Notes: a model not told the origin generated them from the letters alone. A stretch of 64,000 nt of DNA from Amycolatopsis sp. WAC 01376 (GCF_003947415.1 NZ_QHKL01000005.1:1-64000); one strand, 5' to 3'. Positions 42,823 to 51,552 are shown, counted from the first letter of the stretch. Numbers and translations: made by a program.

Positions 42823-42860
42823 CGGCCGCCTGCCGGGTCCACGGATCCGGCAGGCGGCCG
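42823..42860. terminator. 14-bp perfect hairpin between the small ORFs and the XRE gene
   Basis: Arms CGGCCGCCTGCCGG (42823-42836) and CCGGCAGGCGGCCG (42847-42860) enclose a ten-base loop. The hairpin could end the small-ORF transcript or attenuate read-through into the gene at 42923. Confidence 0.65.
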
Positions 42861-42922
42861 GAGCCAGCTGCCGAAACATCTTCCACACGGCCATACTGAT
42901 CCTCCGACGAGGGTGGGGGCCG

Positions 42923-45109
42923 ATGAACGAGAGAGCCACGTTCGGAGCCGAGCTGAGACGCCGCCGCAAGGCGGCCGGCCTTTCACTCACCGAACTCGCC
43001 GTTCGCACCCACTACAGCAAGGGTTACCTCAGCAAGGTCGAAACCGGGCTTTCCGCGCCGAATCCCGCACTCGCCGCATTGTGCGAAACCGAACTAGGTG
43101 CGGAGGGAGCGTTGAAACCACTGCTGCCCGGTGAATCCGTGCGGCGCAGGACACGGCCGGACGTCCGGCCGTCCGGCTTACCGCCGGCGACGACCTCCTT
43201 CACCGGGCGGACCGCCGAACTGCGGGCGATCCGCACGGCGCTCGAAGCCGACGGAGGAGTCTGCGTCGTGTCCGGCATGGGCGGCGTGGGCAAGACGGAA
43301 CTCGCGGTGCGGTGCGCGCACCGGCTGGAGTCCGGGTTCGCCGACGGCTGCCTGTTCGTCGATCTGCGCGACGAATCCGGCGAATCCGCCGCGGTGCACG
43401 ACAGACTCCTGCGCGTCCTCGGCGTGCCGGCGGATCACATCCCGGCCGACCCTGCCGATCGGACGGCGTTGTATCGGTCCCGGCTTCGGGGCCGCAGTGT
43501 GCTCCTTGTACTCGACAACGCGGTCAACGCGGCTCAAGTGCGCCCGCTGCTCCCGGCCGAGCCGAAGTGCCGGGTGCTGATCACGAGCAGGTCCCGGCTG
43601 AGCGCGCTCGACGACGCCGCGCACATCTCCTTGGACATGCTCCCGCTCGATGCGGCGGTCGGCCTCTTCACCACGGTCACCGGTGTTCCCTCCAGCGCAG
43701 CCGTCATCCGGGTGGTCCAACGATGCGCCCGGCTCCCCCTCGCGGTCCGGATCGCCGCGGCGAGGCTTCGCGCTCACCCGTCTTGGGACGTCGAGGAACT
43801 GGATCGGCGGCTGGCCGACGAAACAGCTCGTCTCGGCGAGCTCGACGACGGCGAACGCTCGCTCGCCGTCGCGTTCCGGCTGTCCGTCAAGCAGCTGAGT
43901 GCCGCCGAAGCGAGGCTCTTCGGGTTGCTCACCGTCCACCCCGGGACCGACGTCGACATCCATACCGCGAGTGCGCTGAGCGCGCTTTCGTTCCGGGAGA
44001 CCGATCGGCTGCTGGACCGTTTGCACGAAGCCCACCTGCTCACCCAACCGGACTCCGACCGCTACGGATTCCATGACCTGCTGCGCGCGTTCGCGACCGA
44101 ATTCGTACTGACCGACGCGGAGGACGAAATGACAGCATTCGGCAGGCTGACCGCCTTCGCGGTGCGAACCGCGGCTCAGGCCGACAAGGAACTCACCCCG
44201 CACCGCTTCGTCCCGGAGATCGTCTTCGACCCTGGAATCCCGGAACCGGTACGGCTGGACGACGGCGAGATGGCGATGTCCTGGTTCCGCGCCGAATGGC
44301 CCGGGCTGGTCGCCCTGTGCAGGACGGCGCATGAACGCGGTGAGTACGACCGGTGCTGGCAGCTCGCCTTCTTCCTGCGTGACTACTTCTTCGTGGCCAA
44401 ACTCTGGGATCCTTGGCTGGAAACCCATCGGTGGGCGCGCGCGTCCGCCGAGGCTGTCGGCGACACGTGGGCGCTCGCCACCACCACGGCCAATCTCGGG
44501 GTCGCGCACGTCGATCGCGGCGATCTGGACGAAGCTTCGGCGTGTTACGGCGAAGCGCTCGCGCTGTTCCGGCAGATCGGTGACGGTCACGGGGAAACCA
44601 CGACACTCGCGCACAGCGGCTGGGCCGAACACTATCGGGGCAACCATGACGACGCGTTGCGAGATCTCCGGCAGGCGCACGCGGCCTACGGCCGTGACGG
44701 CAATCGCCGCAACGCCGCGATCACCGGCCGCGGGATCGCCTTGGTACTGACGGCGCTTGGGCAGCCGGTCGAAGCCACCACACTCGCCGCCGAAACGTTG
44801 GCCGTCTTCGACGAGCTGGGGCTGGACCTCGACGCCGCGATGGCCCTCAACTGCCTGGGCTGGGCTTGGTTTCACACGGAGCGTCACGACCTGGCCGCCT
44901 CGGCGTATCGCGCGGCCGCGGACCGCGCCGAAGCCTGCGGAAGCCGTTACGAAACCGCGCGCGCCTACGTCGGCCTCGGGAACGTCGCTGCCGCTGAAGG
45001 CTCCACCGAGCTGGCGGCCGACCTGTGGAATCGAGCCGACGAGGTCCATCCCGATCTCGACGAGGTCATGGTCGGTGAAAGCCGTGCGCGCGGAGGCGCG
45101 ACGGCCTGA
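42923..45109 (+). CDS. XRE helix-turn-helix / NB-ARC / TPR regulator
   Basis: The product is 728 residues from the ATG at 42923 (GGGTGGGGG upstream). Residues 6-62 are an XRE HTH (FGAELRRRRKAAGLSLTELAVRTHYSKGYLSKVETG). An NB-ARC ATPase follows with Walker A GMGGVGKTE (about 115-123) and LVLDNAVNAAQVRPLLP as Walker B. LPLAVRIAAARL marks the GLPLA region, and ERSLAVAFRLSVKQLSAAEARLF leads into the winged helix. TPR repeats form the last 260 residues (ATTTANLGVAHVDRGDLDEASACYGEAL). It resembles AfsR/SARP-like STAND regulators that control secondary metabolism or development. Its targets are unknown. The start overlaps nothing. Confidence 0.9.
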   Translation: MNERATFGAELRRRRKAAGLSLTELAVRTHYSKGYLSKVETGLSAPNPALAALCETELGAEGALKPLLPGESVRRRTRPDVRPSGLPPATTSFTGRTAELRAIRTALEADGGVCVVSGMGGVGKTELAVRCAHRLESGFADGCLFVDLRDESGESAAVHDRLLRVLGVPADHIPADPADRTALYRSRLRGRSVLLVLDNAVNAAQVRPLLPAEPKCRVLITSRSRLSALDDAAHISLDMLPLDAAVGLFTTVTGVPSSAAVIRVVQRCARLPLAVRIAAARLRAHPSWDVEELDRRLADETARLGELDDGERSLAVAFRLSVKQLSAAEARLFGLLTVHPGTDVDIHTASALSALSFRETDRLLDRLHEAHLLTQPDSDRYGFHDLLRAFATEFVLTDAEDEMTAFGRLTAFAVRTAAQADKELTPHRFVPEIVFDPGIPEPVRLDDGEMAMSWFRAEWPGLVALCRTAHERGEYDRCWQLAFFLRDYFFVAKLWDPWLETHRWARASAEAVGDTWALATTTANLGVAHVDRGDLDEASACYGEALALFRQIGDGHGETTTLAHSGWAEHYRGNHDDALRDLRQAHAAYGRDGNRRNAAITGRGIALVLTALGQPVEATTLAAETLAVFDELGLDLDAAMALNCLGWAWFHTERHDLAASAYRAAADRAEACGSRYETARAYVGLGNVAAAEGSTELAADLWNRADEVHPDLDEVMVGESRARGGATA

Positions 45110-45148
45110 GCGGGGATACCGGCGACGAGTCCGGACGCCGCTCATCCG

Positions 45149-45275
45149 GCGGGTCGACCCGCAAGGCTGCTACGGTTGACCTGTCGCGGTTCAGACACCA
45201 GCCGCCGGATCCTTTTTTCCGGGTCCGGCATGCCCTCCGGGCAGGAGCCGGCCCCCAAACCGGCAAGGAGTCCAC
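45149..45275 (+). promoter_or_regulatory. Structured leader of the STAS gene
   Basis: A 14-base palindrome GCGGGTCGACCCGC (45149-45162) is followed by three tandem hairpins: 45204-45229 (9 bp, T-rich loop), 45231-45243 (TGCCC/GGGCA) and 45247-45264 (GCCGG/CCGGC). The last abuts the AAGGAG (45265-45270) of the TTG start at 45276. Such packing could control translation. No known riboswitch is recognised. Confidence 0.45.
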
Positions 45276-45677
45276 TTGACTGACTACCGCGCTCCCGCAT
45301 CCGATCTTTCCCGGTCAACACGGAGATTCGTGTCCTCTCTCGACATCTCGGTCACCGCGTCCGGCACCGATACCGTCGTCACCGTGTCGGGTGAAATCGA
45401 TCTTGCCGTCTCCGCCGATCTGCGACGGGCGATGGAAGAGGAGCTCCTGTTCACGCCGGCGGCGCTGATCGCGGACCTGTCCACGGTGAGCTTCTGTGAT
45501 TCGTCCGGTTTCACCGCTCTCGTCCAGGTCCGCGCGAAGGCCGAAGAAGCGGGCGTCCCGTTCGTCATCGTCACCCGGGAGCGGGCTTTGCTGCGCCCGA
45601 TGTCGCTGCTCGGCCTCGACGCCGTCTTCACCGTGCACCCGACCCTCGATTCGGCACGGGACGCGCTCACTCGCTGA
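45276..45677 (+). CDS. STAS-domain anti-sigma factor antagonist
   Basis: The product is 133 residues from the TTG at 45276 (AAGGAG six bases before). The STAS fold is clear: LDISVTASGTDTVVTVSGEIDLAVSADLRRAMEEEL, ALIADLSTVSFCDSSGFTALVQV. The DSSG carries the Ser that RsbW-like kinases phosphorylate. It should bind and sequester an anti-sigma factor when dephosphorylated. No anti-sigma gene is adjacent; a second, degenerate STAS gene lies at 46962. A GTG at residue 19 is a possible shorter start. Confidence 0.9.
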   Translation: MTDYRAPASDLSRSTRRFVSSLDISVTASGTDTVVTVSGEIDLAVSADLRRAMEEELLFTPAALIADLSTVSFCDSSGFTALVQVRAKAEEAGVPFVIVTRERALLRPMSLLGLDAVFTVHPTLDSARDALTR

Positions 45678-45699
45678 CCAGCTGTCATGATGGGCGGTT

Positions 45700-46944
45700 G
45701 TGACGGGTGACAACGATCCAGGGTTCCGCATCGGCGGGCGTCCACTGGCGGAACGGCTGACCGAGGTCCTGCCGTCGCTCGCGAAGACGGTTCTCGCCGA
45801 GATCGTCTCACGCATCCCGGAGTACGGGCTGTTACCCGCCGAGGAACTCAGTGGCGACATCACCCACGTGATCGAGCAGAACCTGCGTTCGTTCATCGAC
45901 ACTCTGCGCACCGGGTCCACGCCGACGCGGGAGGAGCTCGACTTCCTCCGCGAATCGGCGGCCCGGCGCGCGGAGGAGGGCATCCCGATCGACATCGTGC
46001 TCACCGCGTACCACATCGGCATCCAGGTGGTCTGGGCGTCGCTGACGCCGGACGCGCGGCCGGAGGAGGTCGCCGACGTCCTCGCGGTCAACGCGCTCAC
46101 CCTGCGGTACCTGGAAGTGGTCACCCCCGCGGTCGGCGCGGGGTATCTCGACGAGCGCCAGACGATGGTCGACGACGAGCGTTCGGCGCGGCACGCGGTG
46201 CTCTCCGCACTGCTCGACGGCGAACCGGCGGAAGTCGCGGCGGGACAGGCCGGTCTGCGCCTGCCGCCGTGCTACATCGTGCTCGCGGCGTCGGTCGGGG
46301 CGCATCCGGACGAGGCCACCACCGGGGTCGACCCGCAGATCGCCGGCCGCCGGAAACTCCGGCGGCTCCGGGTCGAGCTGGAGCGCCAGGTCCGGGGCGC
46401 GGTGCTGACCTCGCTCACGCCCGAAGGCGGGATCGCCTTGCTACCGCATGAAACCCCGGTCGGCGAACTGTCCACGCGCGACTGGACACGGCTGGAGCGG
46501 GTCCTCGCCGACGTCGCTCGCACGGCGGGCGCGGAAGTCATCGCCGGCGCAGCCGCGGCCGAGCCGTCCGGGGTGCCCGCGGCGGCGAGGCTCGCGCAGG
46601 ACGTCCTCGCGGTCGCCACCGCATCCGGCCGTCCGCCCGGCCTGTACCGGCTCGACGACGTCCTGCTCGAGTACCAGCTTTCGCGCCCCGGCCCGGCGCT
46701 CGACCGGCTGGCCACCCGGCTGGCACCGCTGGACGGCAACGAGGAACTCGTCCACACGTTGGAGACCTTCCTTCGCCGCGGAGGACGCAGGCAGACCGCC
46801 GCCGCCCTGCACGTCCATCCGAACACCGTCGACTACCGGCTGCGCCGGATCGCCGATCTCACCGGGCTGGACCCCACCAGGCTGGAACACGTCGCCCTGC
46901 TGCAGGCGGCCCTCGCGGCCCGCTCGGCCACGGGCCACTTGTGA
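45700..46944 (+). CDS. PucR/CdaR-like transcriptional regulator with RsbRD-type N-terminus
   Basis: The product is 414 residues from the GTG at 45700. The N-terminal 160 residues are helical (LPSLAKTVLAEIVSRIPEYGLL, LSGDITHVIEQNLRSFIDTLR) like the sensor part of RsbRD proteins. A GGDEF-like linker region follows. The PucR C-terminal helix-turn-helix ends it: FLRRGGRRQTAAALHVHPNTVDYRLRRIADLTGLDP. It lies 22 bases past the STAS gene and is probably co-transcribed with it, a sensible stress-signalling pair. The ligand is unknown. Confidence 0.87.
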   Translation: MTGDNDPGFRIGGRPLAERLTEVLPSLAKTVLAEIVSRIPEYGLLPAEELSGDITHVIEQNLRSFIDTLRTGSTPTREELDFLRESAARRAEEGIPIDIVLTAYHIGIQVVWASLTPDARPEEVADVLAVNALTLRYLEVVTPAVGAGYLDERQTMVDDERSARHAVLSALLDGEPAEVAAGQAGLRLPPCYIVLAASVGAHPDEATTGVDPQIAGRRKLRRLRVELERQVRGAVLTSLTPEGGIALLPHETPVGELSTRDWTRLERVLADVARTAGAEVIAGAAAAEPSGVPAAARLAQDVLAVATASGRPPGLYRLDDVLLEYQLSRPGPALDRLATRLAPLDGNEELVHTLETFLRRGGRRQTAAALHVHPNTVDYRLRRIADLTGLDPTRLEHVALLQAALAARSATGHL

Positions 46945-46961
46945 CGCGTCACGAAAGGTGC

Positions 46962-47354
46962 CTACAAGACTCGGAGACCGTCACAAAGGTCGAGCAGCCG
47001 TCGGGCGGACCGGCATTCACCGGGGAAGACGAAGAGCTGCGTGCCCGTGTCCTCGGCGAGCAACTGCGCGCGTTCGAGCACCCGGATGCCCGGCACGCCG
47101 AAGAACTCGAGTTCGGACAGGTTGAGGATCAACCTGGTGCCGCTGCCGTGGAGCCGCTGGTCCAGCATCTCCCACAGCCTCGGCGCGGTGGCGAGGTCGA
47201 CCTCGCCGTTCGCCTTGACGACCGCGGTTTCCCTGGTCGGCCTGCTGACATGCAGGCGGAGGCGTCCTCGTGGTTCTTCGAGTGCCCGCAGCTCGGAGGA
47301 CGCTGAGGAGGCGCGCTTCTTGTCAAGCGCGCGGGGCGTCGACAGAGAAGTCAT
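46962..47354 (-). CDS. Degenerate STAS-domain protein
   Basis: The product is 130 residues from the ATG at 47354; a GTG at 47411 would be longer. The fold matches STAS (VVKANGEVDLATAPRLWEMLDQRLHGSGTRLILNLSELEFFGVPGIRVLERA). But the phosphorylatable Ser of the DSSG loop is missing and the loop reads FFGVPG. It may be a non-switchable antagonist or a binding protein. It is convergent with the PucR-like gene and divergent from the universal stress protein. Confidence 0.8.
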   Translation of the reverse strand: MTSLSTPRALDKKRASSASSELRALEEPRGRLRLHVSRPTRETAVVKANGEVDLATAPRLWEMLDQRLHGSGTRLILNLSELEFFGVPGIRVLERAQLLAEDTGTQLFVFPGECRSARRLLDLCDGLRVL

Positions 47355-47451
47355 ATGTGGAAGTACCCCGTCACCCGGTGCGATGAAACCGTCCGGCCGC
47401 TTGAAGACCACCGAAAACGGGTATCACCGCCCACGTCGGAGGTGATGTCCC

Positions 47452-48387
47452 ATGTCCGCTGCACAGACCGGTACAGGGCCGGTGGTGACCGGTTTCGACG
47501 GATCCGCGGAGGCGCGCCGCGCCGTCCGCTGGGCGGTCGCCGAGGCGAAGACGCGCGGCCTCGGCCTCGTTCTCGCCTACTGCACCCACGACCGTCTTCC
47601 CCCGCCCGGCTCGGACCCGGTCGCGACGCCGCTGAACGAAGCCGTTCCGCAAGCCGCCGATGAAGCTGACGTCGAGCCCGCTCGACGTCAGCTCGCTTCG
47701 ATGGCGGAAGCCCTGAAGCGCTCCGAGCCCGATCTCGACGTCCGCACGGTCGTCGGCGGCGGAACTCCGGAGCAGGTCCTGACCTCGGTCGCCGACGAGA
47801 CGGACGCGGCGATGATCGTGCTGGGCGAATCCCACACCGGGTTGTTCGCCAGGGCCGTCCTCGGCTCGACGGAATCCGAGGTGACCAAGACCGCCGGACG
47901 TCCCGTCGTGGTCGTGCGCGGGGACGAGCCGCCTCCGGGCGGGCCGGTGATCCTCGGAACCGACGGCTCGGAGCAGAGCGCGCAGGCGGCGGGCTTCGCG
48001 TTCGACTTCGCCTCACGTCACGGGCTCACCGTGCACGCGGTCCACGTCGCGCGCATGCCGCTTTGGGGCCCCGCGAGCGAGCCTCTGCTCGGCGGGCCGG
48101 TACTGGATCCGGCGCCCGGCATCCCGCAGGAGGTGGCCGACCAGCTCGTCGCCCGGCAGCTCGAGCCGTGGCGCGAGCGCTATCCGGAGGTCTCCGTGGA
48201 GCTGGTGCACGGGGTGGGGCCCGCCGCGCAGGCGTTGACCGTGCAGTCCAGTGAGGCCGCGCTGCTGGTGCTCGGCCGCAGCGATCACGGCGATCTCCGG
48301 CGGCTGCTGCTGGGTTCGGTCAGCGACGACGCGCTGCACCACGCCCATTGCCCGGTGGCGGTGGTCCGCGCTCAGCCGGTGGCCTGA
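47452..48387 (+). CDS. Tandem-domain universal stress protein
   Basis: The product is 311 residues from the ATG at 47452 (GGAGGTGATG upstream). It has two UspA domains. The first has VVTGFDGSAEARRAVRWAVAEA and the ATP-binding loop LGESHTGLFARAVLGSTESEVTK. The second has VILGTDGSEQSAQAAGFAFDFA and LGRSDHGDLRRLLLGSVSDDALHHA. Both keep the G-2x-G-9x-G-S/T pattern. Such proteins bind ATP and help survival under hypoxia or starvation; partners are unknown. Confidence 0.93.
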   Translation: MSAAQTGTGPVVTGFDGSAEARRAVRWAVAEAKTRGLGLVLAYCTHDRLPPPGSDPVATPLNEAVPQAADEADVEPARRQLASMAEALKRSEPDLDVRTVVGGGTPEQVLTSVADETDAAMIVLGESHTGLFARAVLGSTESEVTKTAGRPVVVVRGDEPPPGGPVILGTDGSEQSAQAAGFAFDFASRHGLTVHAVHVARMPLWGPASEPLLGGPVLDPAPGIPQEVADQLVARQLEPWRERYPEVSVELVHGVGPAAQALTVQSSEAALLVLGRSDHGDLRRLLLGSVSDDALHHAHCPVAVVRAQPVA

Positions 48388-48397
48388 GCGCGGCGCG

Positions 48398-48757
48398 TCA
48401 CGAGGAAGCGAGTTCTCCGAGCGTCCGCCGCGAAGCGCGTAGTTCCGCGGCCATCAGCAGACCGCCAGTGCGAGCCTGGGCGAGCGCGTAGCCGACATCG
48501 GCGACCTTGTCCCAGGACTCCCCCGCCGAGTCGGCCGTGCCGAGCTGACCGGACAGGAGGCTCTGTTCGAGTTGTGCCTGCAAGCCGGGCAGGACGTTGG
48601 CGAGGTCGTCGGCGAGCTGCTGCAACGCGCCGATGGTGCGGCAGAGGTCGGCGGGTGAGGCCTGTTCCTCGGTCCGCAGCCGGCTGTACAGGTGACGCAC
48701 GACTGTGCCGGCCTGTGCGGCCAGCAGATACGGCGGCTCCGCCGACTTCGGGTTCAT
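48398..48757 (-). CDS. Small helical protein, unknown
   Basis: The product is 119 residues. It is largely helical and Ala/Leu-rich (LLAAQAGTVVRHLYSRL, LCRTIGALQQLADDLANVLPGLQAQLEQSLLSG) with SWDKVADVGYALAQARTGGLLMAAELRASRRTLGELA at the end. There is no signal peptide or metal motif. It is convergent with the universal stress protein and divergent from the ligase gene. Similar short helical proteins are frequent in actinobacteria with no known role. Confidence 0.6.
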   Translation of the reverse strand: MNPKSAEPPYLLAAQAGTVVRHLYSRLRTEEQASPADLCRTIGALQQLADDLANVLPGLQAQLEQSLLSGQLGTADSAGESWDKVADVGYALAQARTGGLLMAAELRASRRTLGELASS

Positions 48758-48829
48758 TACCCTGAAATACCCCGTCCTCGACCTGCGAAAACAAAGTTTG
48801 TGCCGAGCGGGCGGGGGGTATCAGCGGTT

Positions 48830-49912
48830 GTGAACGACAACGTACTCACCTTCGGGGTCGAGGAAGAGTTCTTCGTGGTGGGCCGGGACGGCCACCTTTC
48901 CCCGGCGGGAGATGCCGTCGTGGACGCCGCCGAGGAGGATCAGGGCGAACTCCAGCAGGAGCTCACCCGCTCCCAGGCCGAATCGGCCACCGACATCTGC
49001 AAGACACACGCTGAAGCCGAGCGGCAGCTGACGGCGATGCGCGCGGAACTGGCCGAAGGCGCCGCCCGGCGGGGCTGCCGTCTGCTGCCCAGCGGCAGCG
49101 CACCGCTGGCGGAGACGGAGTTACCCGCCATCACACCGAATCCGCGCTACGAGCGGATGTCCGAACATTTCGGGGCGACCGCGCGGACGTCGCACACCTG
49201 CGGCTGTCACGTCCACATCGCCATCCCCGACCGGGAAACCGGGATCCGGGTGATCAACCGCGTCCGGCCCTTCCTCCCCGTGTTGCTGACCGTGACGGCC
49301 AATTCCGCGATCTGCGACGGGTACGACACCGGATACGCCAGCTGGCGTTACCAGCAGTGGAACCGCTGGCCGTCGGCCGGTTCGCCGCCGCGGTTCACCT
49401 CGCTGGACCACTACGAAAGCATCGTCGACGCCTGGCTCCGCGCGGGCGCCATCCTCGATCGCGCGATGGTCTATTGGGACGTAAGGCTTTCCGAGAAGCA
49501 GCCGACGGTGGAGTTCCGGTTCGCCGACGTCGCGGCCACTCCCGGCGAAGCGGTACTGCTCGGGGTGCTGATCCGCGGGCTGGTCGGCACGGTCCTCGGC
49601 ACGGAGGAGCGCCCCGCGGATTTGTCCAACGAGGTCTTGCGCGCCCAGATCTGGCGTGCGTCGCGGGAAGGGCTTTCGGGACGCTGCCCGCATTTCCGGA
49701 CCGGCGACCTCGCCCCGGCGAGCGAGGTGCTCGACGACGTCGTCACCTTCGCCGCCGGTGCGCTCGAGGAGACCGGGGACCTCGACTTCGTCCACGACGG
49801 CCTCGCCAGGCTGGTCGCCGAAGGCAGCGGGGCCGACCGGCAACGGGCGCGGTTCGAGAAGCGTCAACGCGCGGAGGACGTCGTGGACCTGTTGGCCGTC
49901 CGGCCGGGTTAG
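48830..49912 (+). CDS. Glutamate-cysteine ligase 2 (GCS2 / YbdK) family carboxylate-amine ligase, copy 1
   Basis: The product is 360 residues from the GTG at 48830. The GCS2 hallmarks are present: FGVEEEFFVVG, ELTRSQAESATDICKT, HTCGCHVHIAIPDRETGIRVIN, DTGYASWRYQQWNRWPSAG, PTVEFRFADVAATPGEA. These ligases join a carboxylate to an amine using ATP, often Glu plus Cys, but most actinobacterial paralogues have unknown substrates. A second copy lies at 56454 in a different neighbourhood. Mycothiol organisms do not need glutathione, so a role in ergothioneine or another metabolite is possible. Confidence 0.9.
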   Translation: MNDNVLTFGVEEEFFVVGRDGHLSPAGDAVVDAAEEDQGELQQELTRSQAESATDICKTHAEAERQLTAMRAELAEGAARRGCRLLPSGSAPLAETELPAITPNPRYERMSEHFGATARTSHTCGCHVHIAIPDRETGIRVINRVRPFLPVLLTVTANSAICDGYDTGYASWRYQQWNRWPSAGSPPRFTSLDHYESIVDAWLRAGAILDRAMVYWDVRLSEKQPTVEFRFADVAATPGEAVLLGVLIRGLVGTVLGTEERPADLSNEVLRAQIWRASREGLSGRCPHFRTGDLAPASEVLDDVVTFAAGALEETGDLDFVHDGLARLVAEGSGADRQRARFEKRQRAEDVVDLLAVRPG

Positions 49913-49930
49913 CGGCCAGTCCGGATGGCG

Positions 49931-50013
49931 TCATTCGCGTGTCCAGAAAGCGAACTCGCGTGATTGAAGGCGGAACTCGCGTGATTGGACGGCGAACTCG
50001 CGTGATCGGGCGG
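49931..50013. repeat. Short tandem repeat of CGAACTCGCGTGATT
   Basis: About four units of 20-22 bases: 49951-49970, 49971-49992 and 49993-50013 share CGCGTGAT and C(G)GAACTCG, and 49931-49950 is a degraded first unit. The repeat sits just past the GCS2 stop. It is too short and spacer-free for CRISPR. Confidence 0.75.
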
Positions 50014-50027
50014 ACGCCAGGCGGGGG

Positions 50028-50474
50028 TCAGGTTTGGCCGAGTTCCGAAGGCCGGCGTAGCGGGCCCCAGTCGGCGTCGTCCCGCGCGCGCTCGCGCAAC
50101 AGGCCGCGAGCCTCGTCGAGGACGGCGGTGGAGATCCGCCCGACGGGTTCGGGGTCGGTCAGCAGTGGCTCGTTGTCCGGTCCCGAAGCGACCACGCGGC
50201 CCGCCAGCACCCAGGGTTTGGTCTCGCGGGGCCGCTCGTGCCTGAGGTGGCAATAGTCGTAAAGCCGCCTGGCCAGCCAGAGTTCGAGCGGCTGATCCCG
50301 CCACCATGGTTCGGGATCGAGGGGGTTCACCGAGAGTCCCGGCAGTTCCGTGCCGGTGAGTTCGTCCCGGCTCGTGCCGGGGCGATGTTCGGGAGACGGC
50401 GCCCAGCGCACGTACAGGCCTTTCCGTCGCCGGACCAGCGCGGCGAGTTCCCCCAGGGATTCCAACTGCTGCAT
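50028..50474 (-). CDS. DUF6098-like small protein
   Basis: The product is 148 residues from the ATG at 50474 (ACAGGAGCG upstream). The sequence LYVRWAPSPEHRPGTSRDELTG, LPGLSVNPLDPEPWW, and KPWVLAGRVVASGPDNEPLL matches my memory of DUF6098, a family confined to actinobacteria with no known function. Compact, soluble, no signal or membrane segment. The single gene is convergent with the GCS2 copy 1. Confidence 0.65.
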   Translation of the reverse strand: MQQLESLGELAALVRRRKGLYVRWAPSPEHRPGTSRDELTGTELPGLSVNPLDPEPWWRDQPLELWLARRLYDYCHLRHERPRETKPWVLAGRVVASGPDNEPLLTDPEPVGRISTAVLDEARGLLRERARDDADWGPLRRPSELGQT

Positions 50475-50625
50475 CGAGCGCTCCTGTGCGACGAATGGAC
50501 ACGGTGACCGGCGCGCCGGCGTCCCTGCTCCGCCGGGGCTGCCCACGCCGGTCCACCTCGCGACCGGCGGACGTACAACCTCGCTGCACCGGCCGCTTCG
50601 TTCCGGTTACCCGCTCACGAGGGAG

Positions 50626-51552
50626 CTACACCGGTTTCACCAGCGATCGATCCACGAGATGCGCGATCTCCTCCAGTGCCAGCCTCGCTTCCGGGATCGC
50701 GGCCAGCATCCACGCGTGGATCATGCCCTCGTACTCGTGATAGCTCAGCGGCACCCCTTGTTCGGTGCACAGGGTGTGCAGCCGCCGGGCGTCGGAGAGG
50801 AGGACGTCCTTGGTCCCGATGTAGACGGTCAAGGCCCCGAGCCCGGAAAGGTCGCCGGACAATGGGCTGAGCCTGGGGTCGGTGCGCGGCAGCTGTCCAC
50901 TGTAGAGCCTGGCCGCCTCGTTCAGCCCGGTGAGCGCCAGGTACGGGTCACGCTCGTCCAGCGCCGGTTGCGCCGGATGGGTCATCGTCAGGTCCAGCCA
51001 CGGCGACAGGAGGACGGTCTCCTTGGGCACCGGCCTGCCTTCGTCCCGCAACGCCTTGGTGAGCGCCAGCGCGATCCCGCCACCGGCGGAATCCCCCATC
51101 ACGATCTGGTCCTCCGGGGCGACATCCGCGGCGAACTCGTCGTAGGCGCGGCGGACGAACTCGGTGGTCTCCGGGCACTGGTGCGCCGGGGCCAGCGGGT
51201 AGATCGGCACGGTGACCGAGCAGCCGGTGCGGTCGATCAGCCGTCCGAAGAAGCGCCAGTGGTCGTGCTGGATCTGGTGCACGTAGGCGCCGCCGTGGAA
51301 ATACAGCACGTGGTTGCCGTCGCCTCCGCCGCCGGCCGGGCGGATGGTGTAGCAGGGTCGTCCGTCCACTTCGGACCGGGTGACGTCGAACCGGCGCCTG
51401 ATCGCGCGGATCGGCCCCCGGTCGCCCTTCGCCTGGCTGCTTTCGATGCTCCGGCGGAAGCGGCCGAGCTCGGCGTAGGTGCGCTTCCGGTTGGTGAGGC
51501 GCAGCCACGCGAGCAGCGACTTCGCGGGGAGACTCGTCTTAGACCTGATCAC
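50626..51552 (-). CDS. Alpha/beta hydrolase of the hormone-sensitive lipase type
   Basis: The product is 308 residues from the GTG at 51552. Family marks are the oxyanion HGG (86-88) in YFHGGAY, the nucleophile Ser155 in GDSAGGG, an acid in YIGTKDVLLSDARR and His in GMIHAWML. The substrate is an ester or lactone of unknown kind. Its start overlaps the end of the CocE-like gene by 14 bases, so it is the third gene of an ATP-grasp/CocE/hydrolase operon. Confidence 0.92.
   Translation of the reverse strand: MIRSKTSLPAKSLLAWLRLTNRKRTYAELGRFRRSIESSQAKGDRGPIRAIRRRFDVTRSEVDGRPCYTIRPAGGGGDGNHVLYFHGGAYVHQIQHDHWRFFGRLIDRTGCSVTVPIYPLAPAHQCPETTEFVRRAYDEFAADVAPEDQIVMGDSAGGGIALALTKALRDEGRPVPKETVLLSPWLDLTMTHPAQPALDERDPYLALTGLNEAARLYSGQLPRTDPRLSPLSGDLSGLGALTVYIGTKDVLLSDARRLHTLCTEQGVPLSYHEYEGMIHAWMLAAIPEARLALEEIAHLVDRSLVKPV

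Noticed and set aside
43178..45145. Long minus-strand frame opposite the XRE-NB-ARC gene
   Set aside because: Composition bias of the antisense strand only; the plus-strand protein has clear HTH, Walker and TPR motifs.
45204..45229. T-rich-loop hairpin as an intrinsic terminator of the XRE gene
   Set aside because: The T-run is in the loop rather than after the stem, and two more hairpins and a ribosome site follow directly, so a leader structure is more consistent.
49931..50013. Possible CRISPR array
   Set aside because: Units are contiguous with no spacers and no cas gene is nearby.
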